Under the pieces are notes generated by a model. That model had not been told where the DNA came from. It saw only the letters and a list, made by a program, of their open reading frames with translations, and did not search any database. From NCBI GenBank assembly GCA_016191015.1, contig JACPPM010000107.1, positions 1 to 44,533 on the forward strand: a stretch of DNA of 44,533 bases, in the 5' to 3' direction. A program made the translations under genes and the position numbers. The DNA is from Acidobacteriota bacterium (GTDB taxonomy: Bacteria; Acidobacteriota; CAIWXX01). Positions 8,765-16,820 of this stretch are shown piece by piece; within the stretch, counting starts at the first letter, position 1, and each line of letters opens with the position of its first letter.

Positions 8765-9971
8765 ACCGTAACGCCTCCACGATGTTGATCCGCGATCCCC
8801 TCCAGGCAGGCAGCAGGGTCGAGAGGACCGACGTGGACGCCACAAGGAGCATTGGGCCGGTCAGAATCGACCACCCGAGCCTGAAGCCGAGTGGATAACC
8901 CCTGGTCATGCCCGGAGCCGGAGGCATGACCACGTGCAGGCTGTTGATGAACTGGCAGGCACAGACCCCGACCAACACGCCGGCCAATCCACCGAGCAAG
9001 CCGAGCAAGAAGCCTTCGGTCACAAGAAGCTTCATCAAGTACGGCCGGGTTGCCCCGACCGCTCGCAATGTGCCGAGCTCCTGGATCCGTTCCATCAGGC
9101 TCATGCTCATCGTGTTCGATACGCTAAAGATCACAATCGCCAACATGATCACCGAGACAACACCGAAAATCCTCGAATAGAGCGATACGACCTGACGGTA
9201 GTACTCTGCCAGTTCGTCCCACCGTTTGATCTTGAGGTCGAGGTGCTCCTTTGCGAACCGCTGCTCGATCTGATCCGCCACGCTGCGGGTGTGATCGGTT
9301 TTGTCGAGCAACACCACAATGTTGGTGGCGGCGTCAGAGCTGATCAGCGACTGTGCCCCCTGGATCGGCATGTACAAATATCGATTGTCCATCTGTTGCA
9401 CCCCGAGGGTCACTGTGCCGGCAACCTCCACGTCTAGGGCATTGATCACACCATCCACGGTCGTGCCCAGGATCGTCACCCAGTCGCCCGGCACAACGCT
9501 CAGCTGCGCCGCCAGGCCCCGGCCAAGATGCACGGCAAATGGTCTGTCGGATCGGAGTGGATCGCCTTCCACAGTAGTCCGAAAAGTACTCAGGTAACTC
9601 TCAGCCTCAGGCTCGACCCCCAGGCCAATGAAGCTAATGCTCTCCGCCTCCCCGCCTTTAGTGATCAGTCCCTGGAGATTGAGCCTGGCCCCCACAATCG
9701 CCACATGCTCGGAGGTGCTGACAATATCCTTCACGGACTTGTAATCGTGCATCAGCGGTGACTGCCCGGTCACCTCGTCATAGGGTCGTTGAAAAATCTG
9801 TAGATGACCGAGCTGCGAGCGGATCATCGTTTCACGCAGGCCCGTATATGTGTAGTCCACAAATGCGTTGAAAAGTACGAGCCCCATCGTGACGATGACG
9901 ACAAGGGCCAGGCTGAACCCGGTTCTGCGCTTGTTCCGCAGCAGATTGCGTAATGCTATCTTCCACAACAC
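8757..9971 (-). CDS. FtsX-type ABC transporter permease (LolC/E, MacB-like)
   Basis: The N-terminal membrane segment ('RTGFSLALVVIVTMGLVLF') is followed by a large periplasmic MacB_PCD-like domain ('SISFIGLGVEPEAESYLSTF', 'LGRGLAAQLSVVPGDWVTI'). Three C-terminal membrane segments form the FtsX core, with the characteristic 'ERIQELGTLRAVGATRPYLM' and 'SRINIVEAL' ending. At 404 aa it is normal for the family. Start is GTG 9971, 15 nt after the upstream TPR gene. These permeases are mechanotransmitters or extract lipoproteins and small products rather than forming classic import channels. Its ATPase is the gene at 4436-5161. Confidence 0.93.
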   Translation of the reverse strand: MLWKIALRNLLRNKRRTGFSLALVVIVTMGLVLFNAFVDYTYTGLRETMIRSQLGHLQIFQRPYDEVTGQSPLMHDYKSVKDIVSTSEHVAIVGARLNLQGLITKGGEAESISFIGLGVEPEAESYLSTFRTTVEGDPLRSDRPFAVHLGRGLAAQLSVVPGDWVTILGTTVDGVINALDVEVAGTVTLGVQQMDNRYLYMPIQGAQSLISSDAATNIVVLLDKTDHTRSVADQIEQRFAKEHLDLKIKRWDELAEYYRQVVSLYSRIFGVVSVIMLAIVIFSVSNTMSMSLMERIQELGTLRAVGATRPYLMKLLVTEGFLLGLLGGLAGVLVGVCACQFINSLHVVMPPAPGMTRGYPLGFRLGWSILTGPMLLVASTSVLSTLLPAWRGSRINIVEALRYV

Positions 9972-9986
9972 GGTGGGATCAGAATC

Positions 9987-10631
9987 CTATTCCTGGGGTT
10001 GCAAGGCCTTGACGTATTCGGATTCAGGATATTCTCTGAGCAGTCTCTGTTGCATCTGCTCGGCTTTCTCGGGCTGATTGTTTCTCCTATATGCAAGCGT
10101 GAGCCCGTAGTAGATACGGGGGATCGTGGCATTCGGCACCACCTTCGGATCCACTTCCAGACGCTTCAGCAGGTACTCGAAATCCTCGATGGCGTACTTC
10201 CCCCTGGAGAAGAGATCGGGGATGCCAAGGCTGTTGAATCCCCTCACCATCCGGACTAGATAGTTGTCCGGGCTCTTTGCGACCGCCTGATCCAGCAGGA
10301 TGAATCCTTTGTTGAGGCTTTCCACTTTCTCGTCCACGGCCGATGCATCCCGAGCCTTCTTCGTGTAGGAGCTGCCAAGGTAGACCATCGCAACGGGATT
10401 GCCCTCGTCCAGGCTCAGGGCCCGGTCGAGAGCCTCGATCGCCTTTCCGGGGTTCTCGGCATCATGATAGGCGCGGCCCAGATCGACCAGCAGCGACACG
10501 TTGCTCGGATCTTGCCTGACCTTCTCGTTCAGTTCCTCTGCCCGATCCTGGGCATGGTTCTTGGCGCAGCCCCATGGGGCCGAACAGGCGATGCAGAGCA
10601 TCACCGTGATTCTCACTGTGCGCATGAACAT
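9987..10631 (-). CDS. TPR-repeat lipoprotein
   Basis: ATG 10631 follows 'aaggag' at 8 nt, which decides the start over the longer track ORF. The N-terminus 'ITVMLCIACSAPWGC' is a lipoprotein signal with a candidate lipobox Cys. TPR-like helical repeats follow ('LVDLGRAYHDAENPGKAIEA', 'YYGLTLAYRRNNQPEKAEQ'), as in periplasmic or outer-membrane scaffold lipoproteins. Length 214 aa. It probably scaffolds the export machinery encoded directly downstream; the exact partner is unknown. It shows the same general plan as the secreted protein at 11204-11845, so the two may be distant paralogues. Confidence 0.8.
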   Translation of the reverse strand: MFMRTVRITVMLCIACSAPWGCAKNHAQDRAEELNEKVRQDPSNVSLLVDLGRAYHDAENPGKAIEALDRALSLDEGNPVAMVYLGSSYTKKARDASAVDEKVESLNKGFILLDQAVAKSPDNYLVRMVRGFNSLGIPDLFSRGKYAIEDFEYLLKRLEVDPKVVPNATIPRIYYGLTLAYRRNNQPEKAEQMQQRLLREYPESEYVKALQPQE

Positions 10632-10653
10632 TCTTCTATCTCCTTTCGGACAG

Positions 10654-11172
10654 TCACGTGGTCGATCCAGAACACGGAGCCTGAGTGCTACCGAGCTGCG
10701 GGGCACCTGCTGGCAATACGCGCGTCACCCCGACTGCAATCGCCAGGGCCAGCGGCGGCCCGAAAAGATAGTAGGGGTGGGGAAACAGCGTCACTGTGAG
10801 CAGGAATGCCGATCCGAACGCGAGAGTCAACACCAACGACCGGACTGCGTTCCATGTATTCCGGGTTGCCATCCGCGCGAGGAACAGCGCCGCCGAAAGG
10901 AGCGCGAATCCTCCATAGAAAAAACACCCCGCGTACGGTACCAGCGCCTGGTTCTTCATGATGACATACGTGACGAGCTGTGCCAGGAGAATGGGCACCA
11001 GCATCGCCCGGTACGGGGAGATGGTACGCTCGGCGAACCAATGACAGGCCAGGAGGGCGATTGTCAACGGCAGACCGACCCCGAAGGTAAGGTGGTATTG
11101 TTGGACCAGCAGGCCCCATATGATGACCGCGTAGTCGACGATCCAGGCTGCCGCAAGCGCCTTTCTGTTCAT
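10654..11172 (-). CDS. Small polytopic membrane protein, unknown family
   Basis: A 172-aa protein with about five hydrophobic segments ('AWIVDYAVIIWGLLVQQYHL', 'LPLTIALLACHWFAE', 'MLVPILLAQLVTYVIM', 'GGFALLSAALFLARM', 'LVLTLAFGSAFLLTVTLF'). ATG 11172 is 8 nt after 'ggag', which selects it over ATG 11214 of the track. I do not recognise the family or any catalytic motif. It lies between two TPR-like envelope proteins in the locus, 22 nt before the TPR lipoprotein. A helper role in product modification or export is only a guess. Confidence 0.7.
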   Translation of the reverse strand: MNRKALAAAWIVDYAVIIWGLLVQQYHLTFGVGLPLTIALLACHWFAERTISPYRAMLVPILLAQLVTYVIMKNQALVPYAGCFFYGGFALLSAALFLARMATRNTWNAVRSLVLTLAFGSAFLLTVTLFPHPYYLFGPPLALAIAVGVTRVLPAGAPQLGSTQAPCSGSTT

Positions 11173-11203
11173 CCGCATCTCTCCTTTGGTATGATCGGTC
11201 CAA

Positions 11204-11845
11204 CTATCGTGCACCGCTCTCCGCGCTTCCCATCCTTTTCAATTGTGCGGCAATCTCTCCCGCCTTGACGGTGTCGCCGGCCGCTTCGTAGATCCGCTGC
11301 AACAACGTATAGACGTTGGTCAGCTGGGACGCTGTCAACGTGCAGGAATCGGGCTGTGCGCAGGCCCCGATCAGGAACACGGCGTCGTCCCTGCAAGTGT
11401 CTGTCCGGTTGAAGAAACTCGGGAGATTGACGTTGTTCGACAGCCTGATGTAGCGGAGGAGGGGCTGCCGAGGATTGGCCTCGATGGTCTGATCCATGAT
11501 TGCCACCCCCTCCTGGACGAACTTCAGCTTGTTCGGCGGGAACCAGCTGTGCAATGCCTTGAGTGTCCACAGGCTCCCGAGGTACATGCGGGCGACGGCG
11601 TATTCTTTATCTTGAGAGGTGATCTTGCCGAGCGCCTCCTCGGCGATGGGGATCAAGTCGGGGTCGTGAGACGAGCGCGCCGTGTTGTGGCACAGAACTC
11701 CGTACTCGAAATACAGCGCGCTACCGGGCTGCTCCTGCAATTTCGCATAGAGGCTTTGTATCTCAGGGTATTTCTTCACCGGCGCCGGCGCGCAGAAGCA
11801 TGTCGTGGCTGCGAGAATCGTTGCCAGGATGATTCGTGTCATCAT
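11204..11845 (-). CDS. Secreted TPR-like protein
   Basis: ATG 11845 follows 'aggagg' at ~10 nt and begins a signal peptide ('MTRIILATILAATTCFCAPAP'). The Cys near its end could be a lipobox, although the fit is imperfect. The mature part is helical and TPR-like ('YFEYGVLCHNTARSSHDPDL', 'ARMYLGSLWTLKALHSW', 'LLQRIYEAAGDTVKAGEIAA') and contains several further Cys residues ('TCRDDAVFLIGACAQPDSC') that could form disulphides in the periplasm. Length 213 aa. It lies 14 nt after the small DUF5668-like gene. Function unknown; general resemblance to the TPR lipoprotein two genes downstream suggests related scaffolding roles. Confidence 0.72.
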   Translation of the reverse strand: MMTRIILATILAATTCFCAPAPVKKYPEIQSLYAKLQEQPGSALYFEYGVLCHNTARSSHDPDLIPIAEEALGKITSQDKEYAVARMYLGSLWTLKALHSWFPPNKLKFVQEGVAIMDQTIEANPRQPLLRYIRLSNNVNLPSFFNRTDTCRDDAVFLIGACAQPDSCTLTASQLTNVYTLLQRIYEAAGDTVKAGEIAAQLKRMGSAESGAR

Positions 11846-11859
11846 CGGAATGTGTCCTC

Positions 11860-12117
11860 CTACTCGACTTTTCTTCTCGTGGAGTTGCGCGTCGTGCTCC
11901 TCCTCCTGAGTCCCTTCCACAGTAGGAGCGACCCCACATTGATGAGCAGCACGGGCCAGAAGAACTTCCAGAGAGCTGTGGTATCGATTCCGATCTGTGG
12001 CAGGATCAACAGCACGCCTATCGATACAAGGATGATCCCCGACAGCATTGGTCCGAGGGGGTAACACAAGCCGACCCCGCGCCTGATGATGATTGTCTTC
12101 GGTCGTTCGTTGTTCAT
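11860..12117 (-). CDS. Small membrane protein, LiaI/LiaF-TM (DUF5668)-like
   Basis: An 85-aa protein with two membrane helices ('MLSGIILVSIGVLLILPQIG' and 'LWKFFWPVLLINVGSLLLW') and a basic tail. This is the layout and the 'FWPVLLINVG' signature of the LiaI/LiaF-like transmembrane region (DUF5668) found in envelope-stress proteins. The start overlaps the MBL stop in an ATGA arrangement, so translation is coupled. Function within this locus is unknown; membrane-stress sensing is the family association only. Confidence 0.72.
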   Translation of the reverse strand: MNNERPKTIIIRRGVGLCYPLGPMLSGIILVSIGVLLILPQIGIDTTALWKFFWPVLLINVGSLLLWKGLRRRSTTRNSTRRKVE

Positions 12118-12899
12118 GATGTTTCGCCTCGTCCTCCTGCTACTGTTGCACCCCGGGCCCCGCCGGGTTCCCCCATTTGCGAGCCGCCCTCGAGCTCCTG
12201 AAGGTCGAACCGTGGGCCGTGGCCGGGGATGATCGCATGGGTCCGGCCGGTGATTCGCTTCCTTCCCTCCAGTAGTTCCGCATGGTTCATCGTCAACGGA
12301 TCACTATCCCCGTCATTCACGAAATCTTCCTTCGAGACCACCACGTCGCCGGTCACGGTGAGTTTGCGGCCATCGGGTTCCTCGAGGCAGACCACCAAAT
12401 GCCCTGGCGTGTGGCCCGGAGTGTGCTCCAGCGTCAGAGCTTCGAGTCTGAGCGTGCTCCCCTGGAAGGCTTCGATGGAGCAGCGGTTTTCGTATACATA
12501 GTCCAGGACCTTCATGTTCAGCACGGCGAGGTTTACGAACGCCGTTTTTTGCCGGTCGGTCAGGTGCCCATAATGCCGCGCGACCATCTCCTCGATGCTC
12601 TCGCGCCCCCTGGCCATGATGTATTCCAGGTAGTGCATCTCATGCCTGGTGATAATCACTCTTGCGTGAGGAAACAGTTGGTTGTTGCCGCAGTGATCGT
12701 AATGAAGATGGGTATTGATGACGCAGTGGATCTGCTCCGGCTCCAGCCCCTCAGCGTGGAGACCACTCATCAACTTCGACCGCAAATGCACATTGCCGGT
12801 GTCAACGAGAATATTGTGCCGCCCCCTTATGAGGACCACGTTGGAGGAGAAATAAGGAAAGATGGTCCCCGCCATGATCACCGTGCACTCTGGAAGCAT
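12114..12899 (-). CDS. MBL-fold metallo-hydrolase, lactonase-like
   Basis: The zinc-binding set is complete: 'NTHLHYDHCGNN' (HxHxDH), 'HTPGHTPGHLVV', the bridging Asp in 'VTGDVVVSKEDF', and a distal His in 'IPGHGPRF'. At 261 aa it resembles the AHL-lactonase/glyoxalase II branch. There is no signal peptide, so it should be cytoplasmic. In this context it may act as a thioesterase or ester hydrolase that releases or proofreads acyl intermediates, since no other thioesterase is visible in the locus; that is inference. It is not PqqB-like in length or motif despite the PqqD-like neighbours. It starts 33 nt after the AMP-ligase. Confidence 0.85.
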   Translation of the reverse strand: MLPECTVIMAGTIFPYFSSNVVLIRGRHNILVDTGNVHLRSKLMSGLHAEGLEPEQIHCVINTHLHYDHCGNNQLFPHARVIITRHEMHYLEYIMARGRESIEEMVARHYGHLTDRQKTAFVNLAVLNMKVLDYVYENRCSIEAFQGSTLRLEALTLEHTPGHTPGHLVVCLEEPDGRKLTVTGDVVVSKEDFVNDGDSDPLTMNHAELLEGRKRITGRTHAIIPGHGPRFDLQELEGGSQMGEPGGARGATVAGGRGETS

Positions 12900-12932
12900 A
12901 TGGGGGTTGGCTCGCCTCTGCCGCAGACCGCG

Positions 12933-14519
12933 CTAGACGGCCCGCTTCTTCTTGGCGTTCAGTCCGAGCGCAATCGAATTCACGACCATGAAACTCTTCG
13001 GGACCTTATATTTCTCCAGCTTTTCCGTGCAATGCCTCCGCAGGGAGTCGACCGAAAATACCTGAGCGTCCTTGGGGACGACGATCGCCTTCAGCACGGT
13101 CCCCTTGATACGGTCTTTCGTCGGGACGATGATCCCATCACTGATCAACCCGCTGTCGAGCAGGGTGTCCTCGACTTCATGGATCGAGACTTTCTCCCCA
13201 CCGGTGTTGATGATGTGCTTACGCCCGTTGATGTGGATGTTTCCTTCTTCGTCCATCCACCCGTAGTCACCGGTCCTGAGAAAGCCGCTTTCAGTGAGGG
13301 GCACCGAATGCTTGTGGTGAGGATAGTACCCGATCATCACGTTACTGCCGTAAATCGCGATTTCCCCGACCTGGTTGGAAGGCAGCGCGTTCCCCGCTTC
13401 ATCCACGATCTCAACAAGAATATTGGGATTCGCTTTTCCTACCGACCGGCTCTTCTTCCCCAGCGAATCGACGTGCAGCGTGGAGATCCGTGGCCCGCCC
13501 TCCGTAAGGCCGTAGGTGACGGCCATACTGACCCCGGGAAACGCCTTCTTCAGTTTACCGAGGGAGACCGGAGAGACCTTCTCCCCCCCGATAGTGAAGA
13601 GACGCAGCGAGCTGATGTCGGATTGGGCGATGCCGGAGGATCGAAGTAGGATCTCGTATGTGGCGGGTGTCGCAGAAAACGTCGTGATCTTTTCCCGTTC
13701 GACGTTTCGCAAGAATCCGCTGGCCATGAATACACTCCCGCCGATGACCAGAGTCCCACCCACGAACAGATGCGAAATCATCTGGTTCACGATCGTATAG
13801 CAGTATGTCATCGGGAGGCAGATTAGCGTCCTGTCCGTGTCCGTGAATCTCAGTGCGCACAGATTCGAGACAGCGTTGCTGATGATATTGTGGTGCGACA
13901 GAAGCACACCCTTCGGATGCCCGCTCGTACCCGAGGTATAGATGAGGACGGCTGGATCTTTGTCAACCCGACGCCTGTCATGTCCGTTGGTATCGGTGCC
14001 CTGCTCCTGCGCGAGCCGCCCAACCTCGGCGTTGGTATGCCCAAAGAAGTCAGTGAGGATGGAGGATTCATCGAGCTGGGCCATCCCCTGGAACCGACGC
14101 CGGAGCGCCGGCCTTGTGATGATGAAACGGGGCTTCACCTCATGGAGGATGGCATGCAAGTTTTTTTGCTGCAGGTTGATATTCAAGGGAACCACGATGG
14201 CAGCTGCGCGCAATATCGAGAAGAACGCGATGATGTATTCGGAGGAATTCTCCAGCAAGAGCACCACTCGGTCCTTCGGCTGGCACCCCTTCTCCCGAAG
14301 CCCTCTTGCGTAGAAACGGATGAGACCTTCGAGCTCGGAATAGGTAAGGCGAACCAAGGGTGTCACCACGGCCTCCTTCTCCGGATAGAAGGTCTGGGCC
14401 CAGGGGATGATCTGGTCGATCAGCTTCGGATACCGCTCGATGATGCCGATGAGGGATGTGGATTTCTCTTGGAACATAGAGGTGATGGATTTTGATTCCT
14501 GTGTGGACGGTCGTCCCAC
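12933..14519 (-). CDS. Acyl-AMP ligase / acyl-CoA synthetase family
   Basis: ANL-superfamily motifs are present: P-loop 'LIYTSGTSGHPKGVLLSHHN', A5 'VTYGLTEGGPR', A7/A8 'RTGDYGWMDEEGNIHINGR' and 'INTGGEKVSIHEVE', and a C-terminal 'LNAKKKRAV' with the catalytic Lys of A10. At 528 aa it has the usual large and small domains and no fused carrier domain. The start is GTG 14519, five nt after the ACP stop. Such stand-alone ligases activate a fatty or aryl acid and load it on a CoA or directly on an ACP. The adjacency to ACP suggests it loads the starter unit of this type II system, much as AMP ligases do in aryl-polyene-type clusters. Confidence 0.92.
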   Translation of the reverse strand: MGRPSTQESKSITSMFQEKSTSLIGIIERYPKLIDQIIPWAQTFYPEKEAVVTPLVRLTYSELEGLIRFYARGLREKGCQPKDRVVLLLENSSEYIIAFFSILRAAAIVVPLNINLQQKNLHAILHEVKPRFIITRPALRRRFQGMAQLDESSILTDFFGHTNAEVGRLAQEQGTDTNGHDRRRVDKDPAVLIYTSGTSGHPKGVLLSHHNIISNAVSNLCALRFTDTDRTLICLPMTYCYTIVNQMISHLFVGGTLVIGGSVFMASGFLRNVEREKITTFSATPATYEILLRSSGIAQSDISSLRLFTIGGEKVSPVSLGKLKKAFPGVSMAVTYGLTEGGPRISTLHVDSLGKKSRSVGKANPNILVEIVDEAGNALPSNQVGEIAIYGSNVMIGYYPHHKHSVPLTESGFLRTGDYGWMDEEGNIHINGRKHIINTGGEKVSIHEVEDTLLDSGLISDGIIVPTKDRIKGTVLKAIVVPKDAQVFSVDSLRRHCTEKLEKYKVPKSFMVVNSIALGLNAKKKRAV

Positions 14520-14524
14520 AGAAT

Positions 14525-14788
14525 TCAGTTCTGCACTTCGAGCTTCTTCCTCTCGATATATGCCGCAAGGGTCTTGACGGACTGGAAATCACTCTCGTCT
14601 GACCCCTCGAAATTCACGCCGAAGCGATTGCTCAGACTGGTCGCAACTTCGAGCGCTTCCAAGGAGTCCAGTCCCAATCCGTTGACCGGATCGAACAAGA
14701 GCGTCTCTTCCTTGAACTCGTTGGGATCGATCATCAGCTTGAGATCGCGTAACAGCGTTTCTCTCGTTTGTTGTTCCAGTTCGGTCAT
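14525..14788 (-). CDS. Acyl carrier protein
   Basis: An 87-aa acidic protein with the phosphopantetheine attachment motif 'GLDSLEALEVA' (Ser42) and four-helix ACP spacing. The motif replaces the DSL of canonical AcpP with a Leu-rich variant but keeps D-S-L. SD 'aaggag' precedes ATG 14788. It lies 4 nt after the ketosynthase stop and 5 nt before the AMP-ligase, so it is a dedicated carrier rather than the housekeeping AcpP, which normally sits by fabF/fabD in a separate operon. It would carry the growing chain among KS/CLF, FabG and FabZ. Confidence 0.93.
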   Translation of the reverse strand: MTELEQQTRETLLRDLKLMIDPNEFKEETLLFDPVNGLGLDSLEALEVATSLSNRFGVNFEGSDESDFQSVKTLAAYIERKKLEVQN

Positions 14789-14792
14789 GAGC

Positions 14793-16004
14793 TCAGCTCC
14801 TTTTCTTCGTGACTACTACACTGGCCATATTCCCGGCAAAAGCAAAGGAATTGGAAAGAGCGGTTTCGAACGGCGCTTCGACCGCTCGGTTGGGAACAAA
14901 ATTCACCTGTTCGAACCCATCGATCGGCGAAGTGAAATTGATCGTCGGCGGAATGAAGCCTTGATCCATCGCGATCAGGGTCGCCGCCAGCTCGATACTT
15001 CCGGCCGCCCCGAGAGTATGCCCGATCATCGATTTCGTCGAGCTGATGTAGAGGCGGGTCATCCTGTCGCCGAACAGCCGCTGGATCGCCAGCAGTTCCA
15101 TGGGGTCATTCGAGTCGGTCCCGGTGCCGTGGGCATTGATGTAATCGACGTCGGCAGGAGTGAGGTTGGCGTCTTCGAGACACTGCTGCATGGCCCGGTA
15201 GGCTCCATCGCCGGTCGGATCCGGAGCGGTTGCATGGTAGGCCTCGTTGACCAGCCCGTAGCCACCGACGTACCCGTATGTCCTAACTCCCCTGGCCCGG
15301 GCGTGCTCCTCCTCCTCGAGCACCAGAATCGCCGCCGCGTCTCCCAGCATGATGCCGTCGCGTTCCTTCGTGAACGGCCGGCACACCGACTTGGTCATGG
15401 CCTGCAGTGAGTTGAATCCAGTAAAAGACACCTCGGAGAAGATGTCCGCTCCGCCCGCGAGCATCACATCGCAGCGGCCGTGCCGGATCATGTCGAGCCC
15501 GTACCCGATCGAAGTGGTGCCGGAGGAGCACGCTGTGGAAATCGTCTGGTTCGGACCACGGGTGCCGAAACGCTTGCTGATGGTGCCGGCGATGGTTGGC
15601 GTGGAATGCAGGAGCAACTCGTAGTCGATGCCCTGTCCTGCCAGCTTCTGGCGCATGTACTTGATCAACGCGAAATTCCCGCCGTGGGATGTGCCGAGCG
15701 AGACGCCGACACGAAACGGATCCTCGCGGGCGAAGTCCATCCTGGCGTCCCGAACCGCCTCCTCGGCAGCCATCTGCGCGATAGCTGCGATCTGCGTGAT
15801 CTCCATCGCCTCCAGCTCGGTCGGGTCATAGCCGACCATCGCCCCCTTGCGGGTTCGGTAGACTGGATCAGAGAAATCGTAACGGGTTATGTCCTTCTGC
15901 CCGCTCGTGCCGAGCTTCAGGTTCTCTGCGAACTCCGCCGCATCTCTCCCGATCGACGAAACTGTCCCGATCCCGGTGACAACGATCTTCTTTGTCTGTT
16001 TCAT
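14793..16004 (-). CDS. Beta-ketoacyl-ACP synthase, catalytically intact (FabF/KS-alpha type)
   Basis: The elongating ketosynthase. It has the nucleophile Cys159 in 'TISTACSSGTTSIG', His292 in 'INAHGTGTDSND', Lys324 and His329 in 'SSTKSMIGHTLGAAG', and the C-terminal 'NSFAFAGNMASVV' turn. Length 403 aa is normal for KAS II. SD 'cggagg' precedes ATG 16004. It would catalyse decarboxylative condensation of malonyl-ACP onto the acyl chain. It is encoded with a second KS-like protein lacking these residues (16821-18038), so the pair resembles a KS-alpha/CLF heterodimer of type II polyketide or aryl-polyene systems. Confidence 0.94.
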   Translation of the reverse strand: MKQTKKIVVTGIGTVSSIGRDAAEFAENLKLGTSGQKDITRYDFSDPVYRTRKGAMVGYDPTELEAMEITQIAAIAQMAAEEAVRDARMDFAREDPFRVGVSLGTSHGGNFALIKYMRQKLAGQGIDYELLLHSTPTIAGTISKRFGTRGPNQTISTACSSGTTSIGYGLDMIRHGRCDVMLAGGADIFSEVSFTGFNSLQAMTKSVCRPFTKERDGIMLGDAAAILVLEEEEHARARGVRTYGYVGGYGLVNEAYHATAPDPTGDGAYRAMQQCLEDANLTPADVDYINAHGTGTDSNDPMELLAIQRLFGDRMTRLYISSTKSMIGHTLGAAGSIELAATLIAMDQGFIPPTINFTSPIDGFEQVNFVPNRAVEAPFETALSNSFAFAGNMASVVVTKKRS

Positions 16005-16040
16005 GCTCTCGCCTCCGATTGACGGGCGGCGCGATTGCCG

Positions 16041-16808
16041 CTAGATGGTGATCCCACCATCCACCACCATGACCTGGCCGACAAGGTAGTCCACCCTGTC
16101 ACCGGCCAGCATCGACACCAGTTCCGCAACTTCCTCGATCCGTCCCATCCGCTGGATCGGGATGTTGGGCATCATGCCCTTGATGACGTTTTCCGGGAGC
16201 TGTGTAGTCATGTCGGTCTCAATGAATCCAGGCGCGACACAATTGACGGTGATGTTCAATCTCACCACCTCCCGGGCCAATGCCTTGCTGAAGCCGATGA
16301 TGGCTGCCTTCGAAGCAGAATAGCTGGTGTTCCCGGCAGTCCCGCGGATTCCGCTGACCGAGCTCATGTTGATGATCTTCCCGTATTTCTTCTGGATCAT
16401 ATGAGGCAACACAGCTTTGCAGCAGTTCATCACGCCCCCGAGGTTCACTTTGACCACTTCCCACCAATCTTCTTCTTTGGTGAAATTCAAGAAAGCTCCG
16501 CCCTTTGAAGCCGTCGAGTAGATGCCGGCATTGTTGATCAGCACATCGATCTTCTGCTCCTGCGCGATGATCTGATCGACCATGGCCTTCACCTGCTTGC
16601 TGTCGGAGACGTCGGCGGAGATGATCTGGGCCCGCTGCCCGGCACCGGTGATCTCGTCGCAGATCTTCCTCGCCTCGTCTTCGCGCGAGCGGTAGTTGAC
16701 ATAGACTGTGCATCCGTCACCAGCAAGTTTGCGTACAACGGCTTTCCCAATGCCCCGCGACCCGCCGGTCACCAGAGCAACTTTTCGTTTCCTCTCCTGC
16801 TCGCTCAC
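16041..16808 (-). CDS. 3-oxoacyl-ACP reductase, FabG-like SDR
   Basis: Classical SDR motifs: cofactor loop 'TGGSRGIGKAV', 'NNAGIY', catalytic Ser in 'MSSVSGIRG', and Tyr/Lys in 'SYSASKAA', then 'NCVAPGFIETDM'. At 255 aa it matches FabG, which reduces beta-ketoacyl-ACP with NADPH. It starts at GTG 16808, supported by 'aaggagg' 7-9 nt upstream. It lies 12 nt after the CLF-like gene and 36 nt before the KS. The second step of each elongation cycle in this dedicated system. Confidence 0.93.
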   Translation of the reverse strand: MSEQERKRKVALVTGGSRGIGKAVVRKLAGDGCTVYVNYRSREDEARKICDEITGAGQRAQIISADVSDSKQVKAMVDQIIAQEQKIDVLINNAGIYSTASKGGAFLNFTKEEDWWEVVKVNLGGVMNCCKAVLPHMIQKKYGKIINMSSVSGIRGTAGNTSYSASKAAIIGFSKALAREVVRLNITVNCVAPGFIETDMTTQLPENVIKGMMPNIPIQRMGRIEEVAELVSMLAGDRVDYLVGQVMVVDGGITI

Positions 16809-16820
16809 TGCTTCCCCTCC

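Noticed and set aside
12282-13649. 455-aa plus-strand ORF opposite the AMP-ligase and MBL genes
   Set aside because: Spans two well-supported minus-strand genes; antisense composition only.
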